Shown here one piece after another: positions 62,748 through 64,000 of a stretch of 64,000 nt of DNA. The DNA lies in the NCBI RefSeq assembly GCF_002078875.1, contig NC_034410.1, positions 41,466,798-41,530,797 on the forward strand. The letters are read 5' to 3'. Each line of letters begins with the position of its first letter. Positions within the stretch are counted from its first letter, which is position 1. The notes under the pieces were generated by a model that was given only the letters and a program-made list of their open reading frames with translations, was not told where the DNA came from and searched no databases. The stretch is from Numida meleagris. Lineage: Eukaryota; Chordata; Aves; Galliformes; Numididae. A program made the position numbers and the translations under genes.

Positions 62748-64000
62748 CTGTGAAAAATAAATAAGAAATTATCTTAGAGCTAATTGAAAGTACTTAAAAA
62801 TATACAACAAAACCTAACTGTTAGTAATACATAGCTTCTGAGATACAGACCAGACCTGACCACTTTTTAAGATGAGGACACCAGTATCAGTCAGAGGCTT
62901 GCCCTATAGTGAACAAGAAGTTCTGTTGCTAGCTCTCTCTTACACCATCACCGGGTGACCTGTGAGCATCTGCCTTGGTTTCCTCTTCAGGAAGTGGAGG
63001 TTATGACAGAACTTACTTGCCAAGCGTTTAACACCTGGTGGAAAAGGCAGCTACAGAAAATCTCAGTATGATTATCAATATTAGAAAAAAGTAGAGAAAG
63101 GCCTAACAATGTCCCTTGCCTGATTAGGAAAAAGAACATAGATTGTGCGCAGCACGCAGTAGAGAAATTACAGTCATTTATCCATAAAGAACCAAAATGC
63201 ATGTCGCATCACTTTCCTAGTCCCTAGTTCCAAATTTAAGTTTCTTTTCTCTAGAAAACTAGAAGTGTAAAATTAGCAGTTGCAAAAGTATTAACATTTC
63301 TTGTTTAAATTATGTAGATTATACTTTGCATTAGTATAGATTGTTACTGCAGTACTCCTCACGGTCTGAAACCAAGAGTGGTGAGGCGCTGGAATGGGCT
63401 GCCCAGGGAGGTGTTTGAGTCACCGTCCCTGGAGGTGTTCAAGAAACGTTTAGATATAGTGTTGGGAGACATGGTTTAGTGGGGTTATTGGTGGTAGGTG
63501 GATGGTTGGACTGGATGATCTTGTAGGGCTTTTCCAACCTAGCTAATTCTATGATTCTATGAAACAATTTCCCAGCACAGATATTTCAAACTGCCATTAG
63601 TCTATTACCAATACACTACTGAGACAGCACATTTTCATGTCAAATCCTATTTGTGCAAGAATGGTTCTTTTCACAGAACACAGTCACCCATCATAACAAA
63701 AAGCAGCCACCGGGAGATCCATTGGAGAGCATGGAGAGCAGAGGAAGCGCTTAAGTAATACTTCCCTCAAACAGTCATTCAGATCCCAGGATTTTGCTAC
63801 TAACAGATTTCCTAACCTAGAGGTTGTATCTTAGCATTTAATATCATTTGAGGACTTGCCCCAAGCCCCTCCTCTATGAACACAACCACTGGATTTTTGA
63901 ACTCCCACAGACAGTGATCATTCAAAATGAACTGCAACAGTGACTGCTACAGTATTTTATTTAATACTCTTTTTTAGTGCACTAAGAAAATGATGCTTGT
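62748..64000 (-). other. CAPN7: Partial CAPN7 intron reaching the window edge
   Basis: No exon encoding the preceding CAPN7 segment is visible, so the rest of this intron and the Cys-bearing and MIT exons must lie beyond 64000. It contains one CR1 fragment. Confidence 0.8.
63379..63562 (+). mobile_element. CR1 3' fragment with intact terminal repeat
   Basis: Reads gtggtgaggcgctggaatgg, gctgcccagggaggtgtttg, tggttggactggatgatctt and ends ctaattctatgattctatga. A forward CR1 tail of about 185 bp, antisense to CAPN7, little diverged. Confidence 0.94.

Noticed and set aside
1..64000. A novel multi-gene system, CRISPR array, tRNA/rRNA cluster or integrated virus
   Set aside because: Both strands were read for regularly spaced repeats, compact gene clusters and recognisable RNA or viral genes. 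All coding signal resolves into SH3BP5, CAPN7 and CR1 remnants.

Overview
The window looks like nuclear DNA from a bird, most likely chicken or another galliform. The evidence is many truncated CR1 LINE fragments with the avian CR1 3' end (ATTCTATGATTCTATGA), GT-AG introns of up to about 16.7 kb, and two vertebrate genes whose translated exons align closely with SH3BP5 and CAPN7. These two genes are tail-to-tail neighbours on human 3p25, and the same convergent order is kept here. The species call is an inference; no database search was run.

Layout. Bases 1-3.5 kb are 5' flank with no recognised gene, two antisense-oriented CR1 fragments and a T-rich stretch. A GC/CpG-rich promoter sits at about 3.56-4.09 kb. 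SH3BP5 (+ strand) runs from the ATG at 3829 to the stop at 43471 in nine coding exons (424 codons, every junction phase-consistent), with a 3' UTR of about 1.2 kb or, by a more distal signal, about 1.8 kb. About 1 kb of intergenic DNA follows. CAPN7 (- strand) enters from the right edge: twelve coding exons from 62747 down to the stop at 49134 encode the last 469 residues. This part holds the catalytic His and Asn but not the catalytic Cys, which is outside the window. A 3' UTR of about 3.4 kb is predicted, ending near 45.77 kb.

Function. SH3BP5 (Sab/REI-1 family) is a coiled-coil Rab11 guanine-nucleotide exchange factor, BTK-binding protein and mitochondrial JNK docking protein. CAPN7 is the PalB-like calpain that works with ESCRT-III through MIT domains. 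Both families have roles connected with endosomal membrane traffic, but nothing in the sequence shows that the genes work together; they are simply conserved neighbours.

I found no CRISPR array, tRNA, rRNA, prokaryotic operon or unfamiliar multi-gene system. The points most worth a second look are the antisense bias of the CR1 insertions, a 16-bp tandem duplication that copies a possible poly(A) hexamer between the genes, an unusually long open frame upstream of the SH3BP5 start, a perfect 11-bp hairpin in intron 3, and a 16-G run in a CAPN7 intron.
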